From CBDCUQ01 sp965222835 (GTDB lineage Bacteria; Pseudomonadota; Alphaproteobacteria; Rhizobiales; Hyphomicrobiaceae): a DNA stretch of 64,000 bases. The stretch lies in assembly GCA_965222835.1 (NCBI GenBank), contig CBDCUQ010000003.1, positions 62,001 through 126,000 of the forward strand. Reading direction: 5' to 3'. Numbering within the stretch: position 1 is the stretch's first letter; each line of letters begins with the position of its first letter. Positions 36,361-45,590 of the stretch are shown piece after piece. The position numbers and the translations under genes are program-made. The notes under the pieces are model-generated. The model worked only from the letters and a program-made list of their open reading frames with translations. It had not been told where the DNA came from and ran no database searches.

Positions 36361-36439
36361 TTAACGGAGAGAGGTGTGCCGTCAGCAGTGCGACGTCACC
36401 AACCTAAGACATAGGGTAAATGAGCCCGCGAAATATCGC

Positions 36440-38794
36440 CTAATTTTTTTTCGGGAAGGATCGACGGAAGAGCGACAGCGAGGCGGGCAAAATGATGAGC
36501 TGGCCGATCAGCGATGCAAAGAGACAGATCGCCGTCAGCTGTCCAAAGAGACGCAGGGACGGCAGAGTTGAGAGCATCGTCATGCCGAGGCCGAGCGCCA
36601 GCACGATTGTGGTGAGGACGACAACGGGCCCGATGTGATGCGCTGTTCGTTTGAGCACCTGTAATTCCGTGCCCGCACCGCCGCCGATCCTATCCTCCTC
36701 GAGCCGGAAGCGATTCAAGAAGTGGATGGTGCTGTCGATGGCCAGCGAGAAGGCAACCGTGATCGCAATAATCGACGCGAATTGCATGCCCTGGCCATAC
36801 CACCAGAGGAGCGCACCTGTCGCAAAGATTGGGAATAGTGAGGGCAGAACGCTAGAGACGCCTACCACAGCTGAGCGCAACGCAATTCCAAGAAAGATAA
36901 AGACGAGGAAGATATCGCCAATGAGGCCCCAATTGAGCTCGCTGATCAACGTTGCGGAGTTCCTCGCCGCGATCGCCGGTAAGCCGGTCACCGTTATTTC
37001 GTAACCGGCATGCTCATTGCGGACCTTGTCGAGCGCGTTGTCGATCTTTTCAACGATGGGCAGTATTTCGCTGGCATCGATGTCTGGCAGACGCGCGGTG
37101 ACCAACACGGCGGTCTCGTCCTCGGTGATGAACCGGTGCACCAGATGCTTTGGTAGAACACCGACATATTTTTTGATGGTCTCGATGGAGGAATCGCCGG
37201 CTTCTGCCAGCCAACGCCGCAAGCTGTCGAGCGACCAGACATTGCCGAGTCCGGCAACATTTTCCAAAACGTTATGGGCTTCGGAAATGACCGATAGCGT
37301 TCCCACGTCGTAGAGTGATATCCCGCCTCCATCCGGATTGTTCTTTGTGCCTTGCCACTTGATCATGACGTGGACCGGATTGGCGCCTGTGAGTTTTTCG
37401 TCGAGCTTTCCGGTCGCCGCCAGCGCTTGCTCTTTGTCGGGCACCTGGTCCGCAAGGCGGTACATGGGTACCAGTTGCGTATAAGCCCACCCCGTCGTCA
37501 CGACGGAGGCCAAACCCAGCGCGAAGAAAATCAATGGCCGGCGCGCGACTCCACCGATAATCCTGTCCGTCACCCATTGCAGAACACCAACGCCCCCGGT
37601 GTCGTGCTCTTCGATATCGGGTATTTCCGTGTCTTCCTTTTGGATCAAGAGTGCAGCGAGGGTCGGTACCACCACAGCGACGGCGGTGTAGGAAATCGTC
37701 ACCGCCATGAGTGCCGCAATACCGAAGGTTCTGATGAGCGCGCTTTCGGCGAATGCAAACGAAATGATCGCGAGGGCCTGCATCATCGCGGTTAAAAGGC
37801 ATGCCGGAGCGACGTCGAGGACGGCATGGCGCGCGGCTTCAACGCGCGGCACACCACGCAGGATGTCCCGGCGTATCGAAAATACGAGGTGCATCGAATC
37901 CGACAAGCCCGAAACCAGAATGAGGGGCGTGATGACGTTGATGAAGAGGTTCAGCCGGAAGTCGAGCCCGCCCAGCATGCCGAGCGTCCAGAGGATGGCC
38001 GTTGTCGGTCCAAGAACGGTAATCAGCGTGAGGGAAATGCGCCGGAAGAACATGAAGGCGACGACCATCGCGGCGATGGCGCCGAGCCCATTGTAGACCA
38101 ACCGGTCGCGCTCTACGGCATTGCGGATTTCGAGCTGCATGACCGGCGCGCCAGTCAGCTTGGCGGTGAGTCCGGTGCCTTCTAGTATCTGATCGACGAC
38201 ATCCTGGATTCCGCCGATCACGGTTCGCGCCGTGCGTTCTTCCACCAACGCGCGATCGAGCGAAATCACGACGAGGGCCAGCTCGCCATCGTCGGAGAGG
38301 AATTTACCTTTGACAATGTCGTTCGTCTTCAGGCGCTCGATTATGGCATTGTAGTCGGCTGGGTCATCCGGCAAGTCGTCGGGTACGACAGGGGCTGCGT
38401 AACCAGACGCGTCGGGTTTGCCGCGCGCCGACAGCATCGAGACAAGACCTTGGACGCCGTCGGTCAACTGCAGTTCGACGACGAGATCGGCAAAGACCTG
38501 GATCTGGGTTTTCGACAGGAGTTCCTTGCCTTCGACGACAACGAGCACGTCATACTCGCTCGACGGAAACCGCCGGTCGATTTCCTCGTATTGCTGGAAT
38601 TCCTTGGTGTCGGTGCGGAACAGCTCGGAAAGCGAATCGTCGACCCTCAATTTTGAGACGCCGAGAATGGCGAGCGCTGTCAAAAGGAGGATGACGGTTG
38701 CCGAAACATAAGGGGCCTTGAGCGCCAGAAGCCCAAGCTTATCGAGGCCAAAAGCGAAGACAAATGAGCGACGTGGCTCCTCCGTGCTGGCCAT
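36440..38794 (-). CDS. RND/MMPL family transporter
   Basis: 784 residues with the duplicated MMPL/RND layout: one helix near 25-45 (YVSATVILLLTALAILG), a periplasmic loop to about 225, five or six helices (GLGAIAAMVVAFMFF, LNLFINVITPLILVSGLSDSMHLVFS with the SDSMH signature, ACLLTAMMQALAIISFAFAESAL), then a second copy (helix near 425, loop 445-605, helices from LIGDIFLVFIFLGIAL on, with IDSTIHFLNRFR). Such proteins export lipids, hopanoids or drugs driven by protons. It resembles sterol-sensing/patched-type members rather than trimeric AcrB. Substrate unknown; no membrane-fusion partner is adjacent. Confidence 0.9.
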   Translation of the reverse strand: MASTEEPRRSFVFAFGLDKLGLLALKAPYVSATVILLLTALAILGVSKLRVDDSLSELFRTDTKEFQQYEEIDRRFPSSEYDVLVVVEGKELLSKTQIQVFADLVVELQLTDGVQGLVSMLSARGKPDASGYAAPVVPDDLPDDPADYNAIIERLKTNDIVKGKFLSDDGELALVVISLDRALVEERTARTVIGGIQDVVDQILEGTGLTAKLTGAPVMQLEIRNAVERDRLVYNGLGAIAAMVVAFMFFRRISLTLITVLGPTTAILWTLGMLGGLDFRLNLFINVITPLILVSGLSDSMHLVFSIRRDILRGVPRVEAARHAVLDVAPACLLTAMMQALAIISFAFAESALIRTFGIAALMAVTISYTAVAVVVPTLAALLIQKEDTEIPDIEEHDTGGVGVLQWVTDRIIGGVARRPLIFFALGLASVVTTGWAYTQLVPMYRLADQVPDKEQALAATGKLDEKLTGANPVHVMIKWQGTKNNPDGGGISLYDVGTLSVISEAHNVLENVAGLGNVWSLDSLRRWLAEAGDSSIETIKKYVGVLPKHLVHRFITEDETAVLVTARLPDIDASEILPIVEKIDNALDKVRNEHAGYEITVTGLPAIAARNSATLISELNWGLIGDIFLVFIFLGIALRSAVVGVSSVLPSLFPIFATGALLWWYGQGMQFASIIAITVAFSLAIDSTIHFLNRFRLEEDRIGGGAGTELQVLKRTAHHIGPVVVLTTIVLALGLGMTMLSTLPSLRLFGQLTAICLFASLIGQLIILPASLSLFRRSFPKKN

Positions 38795-39005
38795 GATCGT
38801 CCTTCCCCGCAGGCAGCCGCGGTCCTCTTCCCGACCCTCGAGGCTCTGCCTCTCTCCTCGTTCCGACCGGGTCGTCCGGTTCCCCCGGAATCACGCGGCA
38901 GATGCTTGCATCGAGGCGCGCACCGGCGCAAGGGGGCTCAGTGGCCCAGCGGCGTCTCATATCTCATATATGTCACGAAACTTGAGACCCCTCGCGGGAT
39001 CGCCT

Positions 39006-39272
39006 ATGCGTGAGCCTGAAATTCCTCTGTCGGAGGCACACTTGAAGCCCGATCTCTCGCTCGACGCGCGCGGATTGCTCTGCCCTCTCCCCATTCTCAA
39101 GGCCAAGAAGGCTCTCGGCGGCGTCCCGAAAGGTGGCACGCTCGAGGTACTGGCCACCGACCCGGGTGCGCGGGAGGACTTCGAGGTCTTCTGCTCGGCG
39201 ACGGGAAATACTCTTGTCGAGACCACACAGTCCGACGGCGTCTGGCGGTTTTTGATCCGGCATTCGGCTTAA
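39006..39272 (+). CDS. TusA-like sulfurtransferase family protein
   Basis: 88 residues from ATG 39006, chosen to fit the family. Motif LDARGLLCPLPILKAKKAL contains the CPxP sequence whose Cys carries a persulfide in TusA; DPGAREDFEVFC and GVWRFLIR complete the two-layer fold. TusA-like proteins pass sulfur for tRNA thiolation, molybdopterin or sulfur oxidation. No sulfur-oxidation genes are nearby, so a housekeeping sulfur-relay role is more likely. It is divergent from the RND gene. Confidence 0.9.
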   Translation: MREPEIPLSEAHLKPDLSLDARGLLCPLPILKAKKALGGVPKGGTLEVLATDPGAREDFEVFCSATGNTLVETTQSDGVWRFLIRHSA

Positions 39273-39374
39273 GAGGCTCTTTGACGTCTCGCTGCCCCAA
39301 TTCAGCCGCGAAAGCACCACGCTTCCCGTCTTACATTTCGACTCACTCACTTTCACCCGCGTGGCGAGACCCGA

Positions 39375-39833
39375 ATGCTTGGCGCCGATTCCGATACCCC
39401 TATGCGCGGCCGTCTGGTGGTCGCGGGGCGTGTCACCCTCGATTCCTGGTTTGAAGGCGATATTGCCTGCACACGTCTCGAGATCGGGCCTGACGGTTAT
39501 GTCCGCGGCACGGTGTGTGCACGACATGTCATTGTCGAGGGGCAGATCGTCGGCACCGTTCACGCCGGCAATGTGGAGTTGAAGTCTGGCGCCTTCATAG
39601 AGGGCGATATCCATCATACGGCGGTCAAGATGGACGCGGGCGCCACGGTTTCAGGACGTGTCATGCGGTTCCCCGCCATTCAGTTTCCCGCCGAGCTTCT
39701 GGCTCTCGAAGCCCGATCGGAAGATATCAGTGCCGCTCAGGCGCGCACACCGGTGCTACGTGTCCCGCGGCCCGCAATGAGCCAAGCGCCCCGCGCCGGT
39801 ATTTTGCGAACCGCGCTTGGCCTCCGGACCTAA
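39375..39833 (+). CDS. Bactofilin (polymer-forming cytoskeletal protein)
   Basis: 152 residues. The bactofilin beta-helix core is visible from residue 10 on as repeated short strands: RGRLVVAGRVTLDSWFEGDI, GYVRGTVCARHVIVEGQIVG, HAGNVELKSGAFIEGDIHH, and KMDAGATVSGRVMR. Bactofilins polymerise without nucleotide and scaffold localised wall synthesis or appendages. The C-terminal 50 residues are a disordered Pro/Ala tail. It follows tusA by 100 bp and precedes tRNA-Val. Confidence 0.9.
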   Translation: MLGADSDTPMRGRLVVAGRVTLDSWFEGDIACTRLEIGPDGYVRGTVCARHVIVEGQIVGTVHAGNVELKSGAFIEGDIHHTAVKMDAGATVSGRVMRFPAIQFPAELLALEARSEDISAAQARTPVLRVPRPAMSQAPRAGILRTALGLRT

Positions 39834-39923
39834 CGGCCGCAGATTTCCGCCATACGATTGAGTTTGCCGCCACCTTGACAGGCGCAATGACGCTTGCCCA
39901 TAAGGGCGCCTCCGATCGGCATC

Positions 39924-39998
39924 GGGCGGTTAGCTCAGCGGTAGAGCACACGCTTCACACGCGTGGGGTCACTGGTTCAATCCCAGTACCGCCCACCA
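39924..39998 (+). tRNA. tRNA-Val (anticodon CAC)
   Basis: A 75-nt cloverleaf: acceptor GGGCGGT pairs with ACCGCCC, D arm AGCTCAGCGGTAGAGC, anticodon stem CACGC / GCGTG around loop TTCACAC (anticodon CAC, valine), variable GGGTC, T arm ACTGG-TTCAATC-CCAGT, discriminator A, and encoded CCA at 39996-39998. A 19/20 copy of the last 20 bases is found at 53070-53089. Confidence 0.95.
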
Positions 39999-40145
39999 TT
40001 TTCGTTGAGCACCTCATTCGGCGGCGGCCCTCGATACACCCGACGGGGACTCCTATCGAGCGTCAGCCGTTGTCAGCCGGTAGAATCCTGCTGATCATCA
40101 CTTTTTCCTGCTTTCGCTGGCCCGCGACATGCGCCATGTTTGGTC

Positions 40146-40967
40146 ATGGTGGAGACGCAAGCAACAAAGCCGTTGCCGCCAAAGCGGCCAACGATGGACA
40201 TTCCGGAGCTTCGGCGCATCGATGCAACGGCAGGGCCCGAATGCCTGTTGCTGGGCTTGCGCGATTTCAGCAAGGCACCGAAGTACGGTCTCTTCTTCGG
40301 TTTCTTTTATGCCGCTGGCGGCTGGCTCATCCTTTGGCTTCTGTACGCTGTCTCCATGCCCTATTTCGCCTATCCCGCCGCGATGGGCTTCGCCCTCATC
40401 GCCCCCTTTGCCGCCGTGGGAACCTATGAAGTCAGTCGCCGGCTGGAGAAAGGCCAGCCGCTCTCATGGGAGGCCGTGCTGGGCACGGTCTGGCGGCAGA
40501 AGGGACGTGACCTGGGATGGATGGCGCTGGTCACCGGGTTTGCATTCTTTATGTGGGTCGATTGGGCCGCCCTTGTTTTCCTGTTGTTCTTCAGCTTGGA
40601 GCAATTGCAGTTGGACGCCTTCCTTGAGGCTCTGACCACGACCCGCGAAGGCCTCTACTTTATTCTTCTGGGCAATTTTGCCGGCGCGGTCATGGCGACG
40701 ATCGTGTTTGCGGTGACCGTCATATCGTTGCCGCTGCTTATGGACCGAGAGATCGACTTCGCCACCGCGATGACCGCGAGCGTGCGAGCTGTCGCCGCCA
40801 ATCCACTGCCTATGGCGCTCTGGGCTGTGATAGTCGGCCTCGCGCTCTTCGCCTCCATTATTACCGTCTTCATCACACTGCCGGTGATCCTCCCGGTTCT
40901 CGGTCACGCGACCTGGCATATGTATCGAAAGGTCGTCGGAGATACTGTGCAACCGGAGGCAGAGTGA
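40146..40967 (+). CDS. DUF2189 family integral membrane protein
   Basis: 273 residues from ATG 40146. Six hydrophobic segments follow a soluble start: LFFGFFYAAGGWLILWLLYA, FALIAPFAAVG, WMALVTGFAFFMWVDWAALV, LLGNFAGAVMATIVFAVTVI, and PMALWAVIVGLALFASIITV plus FITLPVILPVLG. GLRDFSKAPKYGLFFG and APFAAVGTYEVSRRLEKGQP are DUF2189 signatures. The function of this family is not established. It is the first gene after tRNA-Val, and no good ribosome site is seen before the chosen start. 257 bp of non-coding DNA follow. Confidence 0.85.
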   Translation: MVETQATKPLPPKRPTMDIPELRRIDATAGPECLLLGLRDFSKAPKYGLFFGFFYAAGGWLILWLLYAVSMPYFAYPAAMGFALIAPFAAVGTYEVSRRLEKGQPLSWEAVLGTVWRQKGRDLGWMALVTGFAFFMWVDWAALVFLLFFSLEQLQLDAFLEALTTTREGLYFILLGNFAGAVMATIVFAVTVISLPLLMDREIDFATAMTASVRAVAANPLPMALWAVIVGLALFASIITVFITLPVILPVLGHATWHMYRKVVGDTVQPEAE

Positions 40968-41224
40968 GGGTCGTGGCAGGTATGGCGTCTGATTGATGCT
41001 GCGTTGCCTATGAACTCTTGTCGTCACATCTGAATCGGATCAGAAGCCGCCGTGATCGTCATGTTTGCACGACGGTCGCTTTGTTCTGGAGAACGGATGA
41101 AAATGCTGCAACATTCGAGGTCCGCTTCGCGTGTTGTAGCCGTTTTCTCAGGCTAAGCGAAATTCGGGTTGGCGCATTTGGGGCGCGTGGGGCCTTGCTC
41201 CGGCGCAGCTAGGCCTTGCAGCTA

Positions 41225-41899
41225 TCACTCGCCGATGAGTTTGCAGCTGATGGGCAAGGTGGCGGCTTTGGCGGCATCGTCTTGCCAGATGCCGCAGTCG
41301 AGGATGTTGTCCGGAAATACCTTTCGGCCGCTGTAGATGTTGATGAGAAGTTGCGGCCGCCCGCCGACAATCTTAGCGACCTCTTTTGCCGGAAGAGACA
41401 GTCCGCCCAAACTCACCGAATTGCCTGATACGATATCCTTGGCTTCTGTCCCGAGTTGGACTTCGCCTGCTTCATCGGCAGGCTCGCCGGGTTTGGCTTC
41501 GCCGAAGTAGTAGGCCGCAACGCGCACGGTCTCGCCGCTTGAGGTGAGCTTCTGTTTGGCTTTTGGCGACAGCGTCACGACCACCGTGTATCGCGGTATC
41601 TTCGTGTTTGCAGTCCCAGTTCCTGCGTTGGAAGCCTGCGCCGCTTGGCAATTCCCCTCGCGCTCCAACGTCTTTTTTCTTGCAACAATGGCCTCGTCCG
41701 CCGGCGAGAGTTTGCCATAGGGCGGAAAGCAGGCCTTGCCGAACACAGCCTGGGCCTTTGGGCTTTCGAAGCAGTGTCCATTGCGCGCGAATACAGCATT
41801 ACGGGCGCGCCACAGCCCATCGCAGAACTCATCCGCACGCGCCGGCGTCTCGCAAACAATGAGACCAAATCCGACAATGGTCCCGCTGGCCTTTTTCAT
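41225..41899 (-). CDS. Secreted protein with N-terminal YARHG domain
   Basis: 224 residues from ATG 41899, which has AGGAGG 5 nt before it. A signal peptide (SGTIVGFGLIVCETPARA) is followed directly by a YARHG domain: CDGLWRARNAVFARNGHCFE and the Trp/Phe-containing ACFPPYGKLSPADEAIVARK, with Cys pairs instead of the usual Trp-Tyr. The C-terminal 130 residues are a separate beta-rich domain (TVVVTLSPKAKQKL, ETVRVAAYYFGEAKPGEPAD, PQLLINIYSGRKV, LDCGIWQ). YARHG domains are thought to act outside the cell near the wall; the second domain is unrecognised. Confidence 0.78.
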   Translation of the reverse strand: MKKASGTIVGFGLIVCETPARADEFCDGLWRARNAVFARNGHCFESPKAQAVFGKACFPPYGKLSPADEAIVARKKTLEREGNCQAAQASNAGTGTANTKIPRYTVVVTLSPKAKQKLTSSGETVRVAAYYFGEAKPGEPADEAGEVQLGTEAKDIVSGNSVSLGGLSLPAKEVAKIVGGRPQLLINIYSGRKVFPDNILDCGIWQDDAAKAATLPISCKLIGE

Positions 41900-41988
41900 T
41901 CTATCCTCCTCTGGACGACGACAAGCTGCATCCTCAGGACGATTGTGCGCGTACCGCCAAGAAACTTCAAATCTCAAGTATTTGATTG

Positions 41989-43104
41989 TTACGGCGAGGG
42001 ATGAATGCTGTGTAAGGCGGCGGCTTGGCGGATTGCCTCTTGTGTTGCCGCTTCAGCAGAGAAGATGCCGAGTGCCTTATCCAACGTGGCCCGGGCCTTA
42101 TCGATCTCATTGAGGACGACGTGGGAGCGGATCAGCATGATCCAGCCCTTCGCGTCGCGCGGCGCATTTTCAAGCCGGGCGGCCAAGCGCACAACCATCT
42201 TTTTCGCCATGTCGTGTTGCTCGCTCGCTGAAAAGGCATTCGCGGCTTCAATGTCCTGCGCGGAGATCGCGGGCGTCCAACTCTGCGTGCGAGGCTTTTC
42301 TGCGACTTTCGTTCCCGATGGCTCGGGCGGCAGACGGCCTTTCACGTCGACATCGGTCTGGCGCGCAATCTGCACGATGTGGGCGCGCAAGTCCTGTCGC
42401 CAGGGCGCACCGAGGGGAGCTGATTCAAAAAGCGCGATCCAATTCTCGATGGCCGCGGCAGGATCTCCAGTCTGCAGCTTGAGTTGGGCCAGGAAGAACC
42501 GGGCCCGTACGTCATCTGGATCGCGGGCTAAGGCCGCGCGAAACGCCACTGCGGCGTCCGGCGTTATTTCGCCTTCGGACGCCGCCACCAAAGCCTCGCC
42601 GTGAAGAGACTTCAGGATTGCGCTCTTGTCATCAAGTTCGGCTGCGCGCGCGTAGGCTTCGGCGGCTTTAGCAAACTTTCGCTTACGAAAATGCGACCAG
42701 CCAAGAACCCGCCAGCCATCTATGAAGTCCGGTTCCTTTTCCAAACGTTTTTCGAGCTTGCGGACAAGATCGCCGGCCTTGCCGGCATGCACGTCCACGC
42801 GGCTTGATTCCGGTTGCAGCCGCTCCTTGAGTGCGGCGTACAGGTGGCCGGGATTTACTTCGGCCGCGTCTGTGTGTTGCAGGATACCGGATCTACTGAC
42901 GGCCACGCCCATTCCGATAACAGCACATATGAGAACAACGATCGGAGCCAATGCCGTGCCAATTCTACGTACATGACTGGTCGCATGTGCATGATTTTCT
43001 CCCGAGGTCTGCCTAGGCCCGCTACTTTCTCCGCAAGGTTCATGATGTACCTCTTCGTCCTGCGTCTCAGGCTTTGGTCGATCCGTTAGTCCGGACAATT
43101 GCAT
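41989..43104 (-). CDS. TPR protein resembling the C-terminal part of CcmI/CycH (cytochrome c maturation)
   Basis: 371 residues from ATG 43104. A Glu/His-rich start is followed by one membrane helix (ALAPIVVLICAVIGMGVAVS, about 50-70) and periplasmic TPRs: LVRKLEKRLEKEPDFIDGW, RVLGWSHFRKRKFAKAAEAY, AVAFRAALARDPDDVRARFF. This matches the TPR half of CcmI, which presents apocytochrome c to the haem ligase. Full CcmI has two N-terminal helices and a Leu-zipper loop before this; here they are missing. Next to genes with 19 CxxCH motifs a role in haem attachment is likely, but it is inference. Confidence 0.75.
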   Translation of the reverse strand: MQLSGLTDRPKPETQDEEVHHEPCGESSGPRQTSGENHAHATSHVRRIGTALAPIVVLICAVIGMGVAVSRSGILQHTDAAEVNPGHLYAALKERLQPESSRVDVHAGKAGDLVRKLEKRLEKEPDFIDGWRVLGWSHFRKRKFAKAAEAYARAAELDDKSAILKSLHGEALVAASEGEITPDAAVAFRAALARDPDDVRARFFLAQLKLQTGDPAAAIENWIALFESAPLGAPWRQDLRAHIVQIARQTDVDVKGRLPPEPSGTKVAEKPRTQSWTPAISAQDIEAANAFSASEQHDMAKKMVVRLAARLENAPRDAKGWIMLIRSHVVLNEIDKARATLDKALGIFSAEAATQEAIRQAAALHSIHPSP

Positions 43105-43499
43105 GCCCCTCACGCGCTTATGTTGCACTACGCGCCAAACACCGCCCCTTCTCGCATTGGATAAAACGACACCAGCGATGCGGCGGGAAGCGGGTCGCAC
43201 TTATCAAATATGTTTTCGAATTCTTTCGCCGGCGCGCGGCTTTTTCTCAATATCGGCTTATACGCTCAGCAAGCATTTCGCTTTGTAGGAATGAAAACTG
43301 CCTCTGCACGCCTATTTCTTGAGCGTCGCGTCGCTACCGTTCTCTGCTAACCAAACTTTTTCAGCCGTGCGTTGGCGCAATTTTGAAAAGTAGAACAACA
43401 ACAATTCGCCACGAACTTGCCGCTGACTCTCATCTCAACAAGCGGGCATTTGGGGAGGATCAGGATTGCTGTGCGATGGCGCAGCGACCAAGGTCGCTT

Positions 43500-45533
43500 A
43501 TGACTAATCTCAATCGATTAAGAGCCAGACTGCACGTCCGTTTGAACGCCCCGCTCGCAATTGCATTGCTGGTGTTTTCGCATTTTGTGCAGGACGTTTC
43601 GGCCGCGGAGAATGCGACGGCTAAGGCTCCGCATGGCGAATCTGGGCCGTCGGTTGCCGCCACCCCGTCCGGTCAGGATGATGAGCTGTTGCGGGACGCC
43701 GACAAGATCTTGCGCAAAGAGAAGGTGCCTCGGCGCTCAAAGCCCGGAGATGGTGAAAAAAGCAAGCCTGGACCCGAGACCGGAGATGATGAACCCGCCT
43801 CGAATGCGGCGCGTCGATCAGCCGAAGAAGATCACCTGAAGCTCTTCGTCGAGAACCGCTATCCGTCGGCGGCGACGTGCGGCGTATGCCATCCCAAACA
43901 CTACAAGGAGTGGTCCGTCTCCCAGCACGCGTACGCCCAACTCAGTCCGATCTACTTATCCCTGAACAATAAGATCAACCAGCTAAGCAACGGATCCAAC
44001 GGAGATTTCTGCCTACGCTGTCACAGCCCCGTGGGCGCCAATCTGGGTGAGAGCCCGTTTACGTCGAACCTCGACCGGCACCCCACATCGCGTGAAGGTA
44101 TCACCTGCGTTGTCTGTCACCGCATCTCCAAGAACTACAACAAGGCAAGCGGGCGGCTGGCGCTTGTTGAGGGCGGGCTGACGGATCCGGTGTTCGGCCC
44201 CGAAGGGAACTCCGGTGTCAAACGGGTTTTGGAGAAGCCGGAAAAGTTTCGTGTGGTCACCGATCCGGAAAAACAAGGCCGCAAGATCCATACGGAAGCC
44301 AAGGTCTTCGACCCGATCAAGACGCCCGCGTTCTGCGGCTCCTGTCATGACGTGACGTTGTTCAATGGTTTCCGGCTGGAGGAAGCGTTCAGCGAATATC
44401 GGCTTTCGCCCGCCGCGCAAGAGGGCGTGACCTGCCAGGACTGCCACATGGGGAAAATCCAAGGGAAGGTTTCGGGGTACGACGAAGGCCCGGCCGCATA
44501 TGTGGGAGACGTTCCGACGAAGACGAGGAAGCTTACCAGTCACTTCTTCTCCGGGCCCGATTATTCGGTCATTCATCCGGGCATCTTTCCGCACAACCAG
44601 GAGGCCGCCGCCTTCAAGACAATGAAGGAGTGGCTACAGTTCAAGCATAAGGAGGGGTGGGGCACGGACAAGTTCGAAGACAACATCCCAGAGGGTTACA
44701 ATTTTCCCAAGGCCTGGGAGTCGGTCGACGATCGCTATGACGCCCGTGAGATTCTCAATAAGCAGTTCGAGCTCTTGGAGTTTGCCAAGCGCAAACGCCT
44801 GGAGGTGATGAAGAACGGTTTCTTGTTGACCGATCTGGTGACGGATCAAGCCAGTTCCTCCGGCATCACATTCCGGGCGAAGGTCGAGAACGGAACCGAT
44901 GGGCACAATGTGCCGACCGGGTTTACAGGTGAGCGCCTGGTCTGGCTTGATGTTTCTGTGCGCGACCGGGACGGGGCCGTGGTGTTCCGCTCGGGCGACC
45001 GCGATCCCAACGGCGACCTGCGCGACGGACACTCGTCCTTCGTTCATGCCGGAAAGTTGGCGAGGGATCCCTATCTCTTCAGTCTGCAGTCCATCTTTGT
45101 CACGCAGAATGGCCGCGGCGGCGAGTTGGAACACGTCATTCCAATTCCCTTCCCGACGTTTGCTCTGCCGCGCGTGCTGCCGTCGACAACATCACTTGTC
45201 TTTACCGGCGAGCCGGCGACAGAGCGTAATCATAAAAAAGGCATCGAGCCGAACGGACACCGATGGGCGTCGTACACCGTGAAAGGAAGCGCACTCACAG
45301 GGCGCGGGCCCTACACGGCGACCGTCCGCCTCATGGCACAGGCGGTCCCGATCAATCTGCTGATTGGCATTCAGGATGTCGGTTTCGACTTCAGCATGAA
45401 ATCCAGTGAAATCGGCAAGGAGCTGATCGCGGGCACGCAAGAGCTTTGGAAGAAGTCGCTCGTCTTCGATGTCGATGCCGGGCCCCGCGAAGAACTGCCG
45501 TGGTTGAAGCAGTCCCAGAACACGCAGCGCTAA
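43500..45533 (+). CDS. Pentaheme cytochrome c with haem-free C-terminal domain
   Basis: 677 residues from ATG 43500 (AAGG 6 nt before). Signal peptide LNAPLAIALLVFSHFVQDVSA, then a charged linker. Five CxxCH motifs lie at about 127 (CGVCH), 171 (CLRCH), 203 (CVVCH), 279 (CGSCH) and 312 (CQDCH), in the spacing of cytochrome c554-like multihaem proteins. After about residue 320 there is no further haem motif; the remaining 350 residues include HNVPTGFTGERLVWLDVSV, a beta-rich module seen at the C-termini of some multihaem cytochromes, with a GHNVPTG turn. A periplasmic or outer-membrane-associated electron carrier or oxidoreductase is likely. Followed 57 bp later by the barrel gene. Confidence 0.88.
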   Translation: MTNLNRLRARLHVRLNAPLAIALLVFSHFVQDVSAAENATAKAPHGESGPSVAATPSGQDDELLRDADKILRKEKVPRRSKPGDGEKSKPGPETGDDEPASNAARRSAEEDHLKLFVENRYPSAATCGVCHPKHYKEWSVSQHAYAQLSPIYLSLNNKINQLSNGSNGDFCLRCHSPVGANLGESPFTSNLDRHPTSREGITCVVCHRISKNYNKASGRLALVEGGLTDPVFGPEGNSGVKRVLEKPEKFRVVTDPEKQGRKIHTEAKVFDPIKTPAFCGSCHDVTLFNGFRLEEAFSEYRLSPAAQEGVTCQDCHMGKIQGKVSGYDEGPAAYVGDVPTKTRKLTSHFFSGPDYSVIHPGIFPHNQEAAAFKTMKEWLQFKHKEGWGTDKFEDNIPEGYNFPKAWESVDDRYDAREILNKQFELLEFAKRKRLEVMKNGFLLTDLVTDQASSSGITFRAKVENGTDGHNVPTGFTGERLVWLDVSVRDRDGAVVFRSGDRDPNGDLRDGHSSFVHAGKLARDPYLFSLQSIFVTQNGRGGELEHVIPIPFPTFALPRVLPSTTSLVFTGEPATERNHKKGIEPNGHRWASYTVKGSALTGRGPYTATVRLMAQAVPINLLIGIQDVGFDFSMKSSEIGKELIAGTQELWKKSLVFDVDAGPREELPWLKQSQNTQR

Positions 45534-45590
45534 GAGAGACGACGACCCATTACGACCCCGATGACGACCTCACCCTTCAAAGGCACACCA

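Noticed and set aside
39515..40429. 304-codon + strand frame across bactofilin, tRNA-Val and the DUF2189 gene
   Set aside because: It runs through the tRNA gene and shares no similarity with any family.
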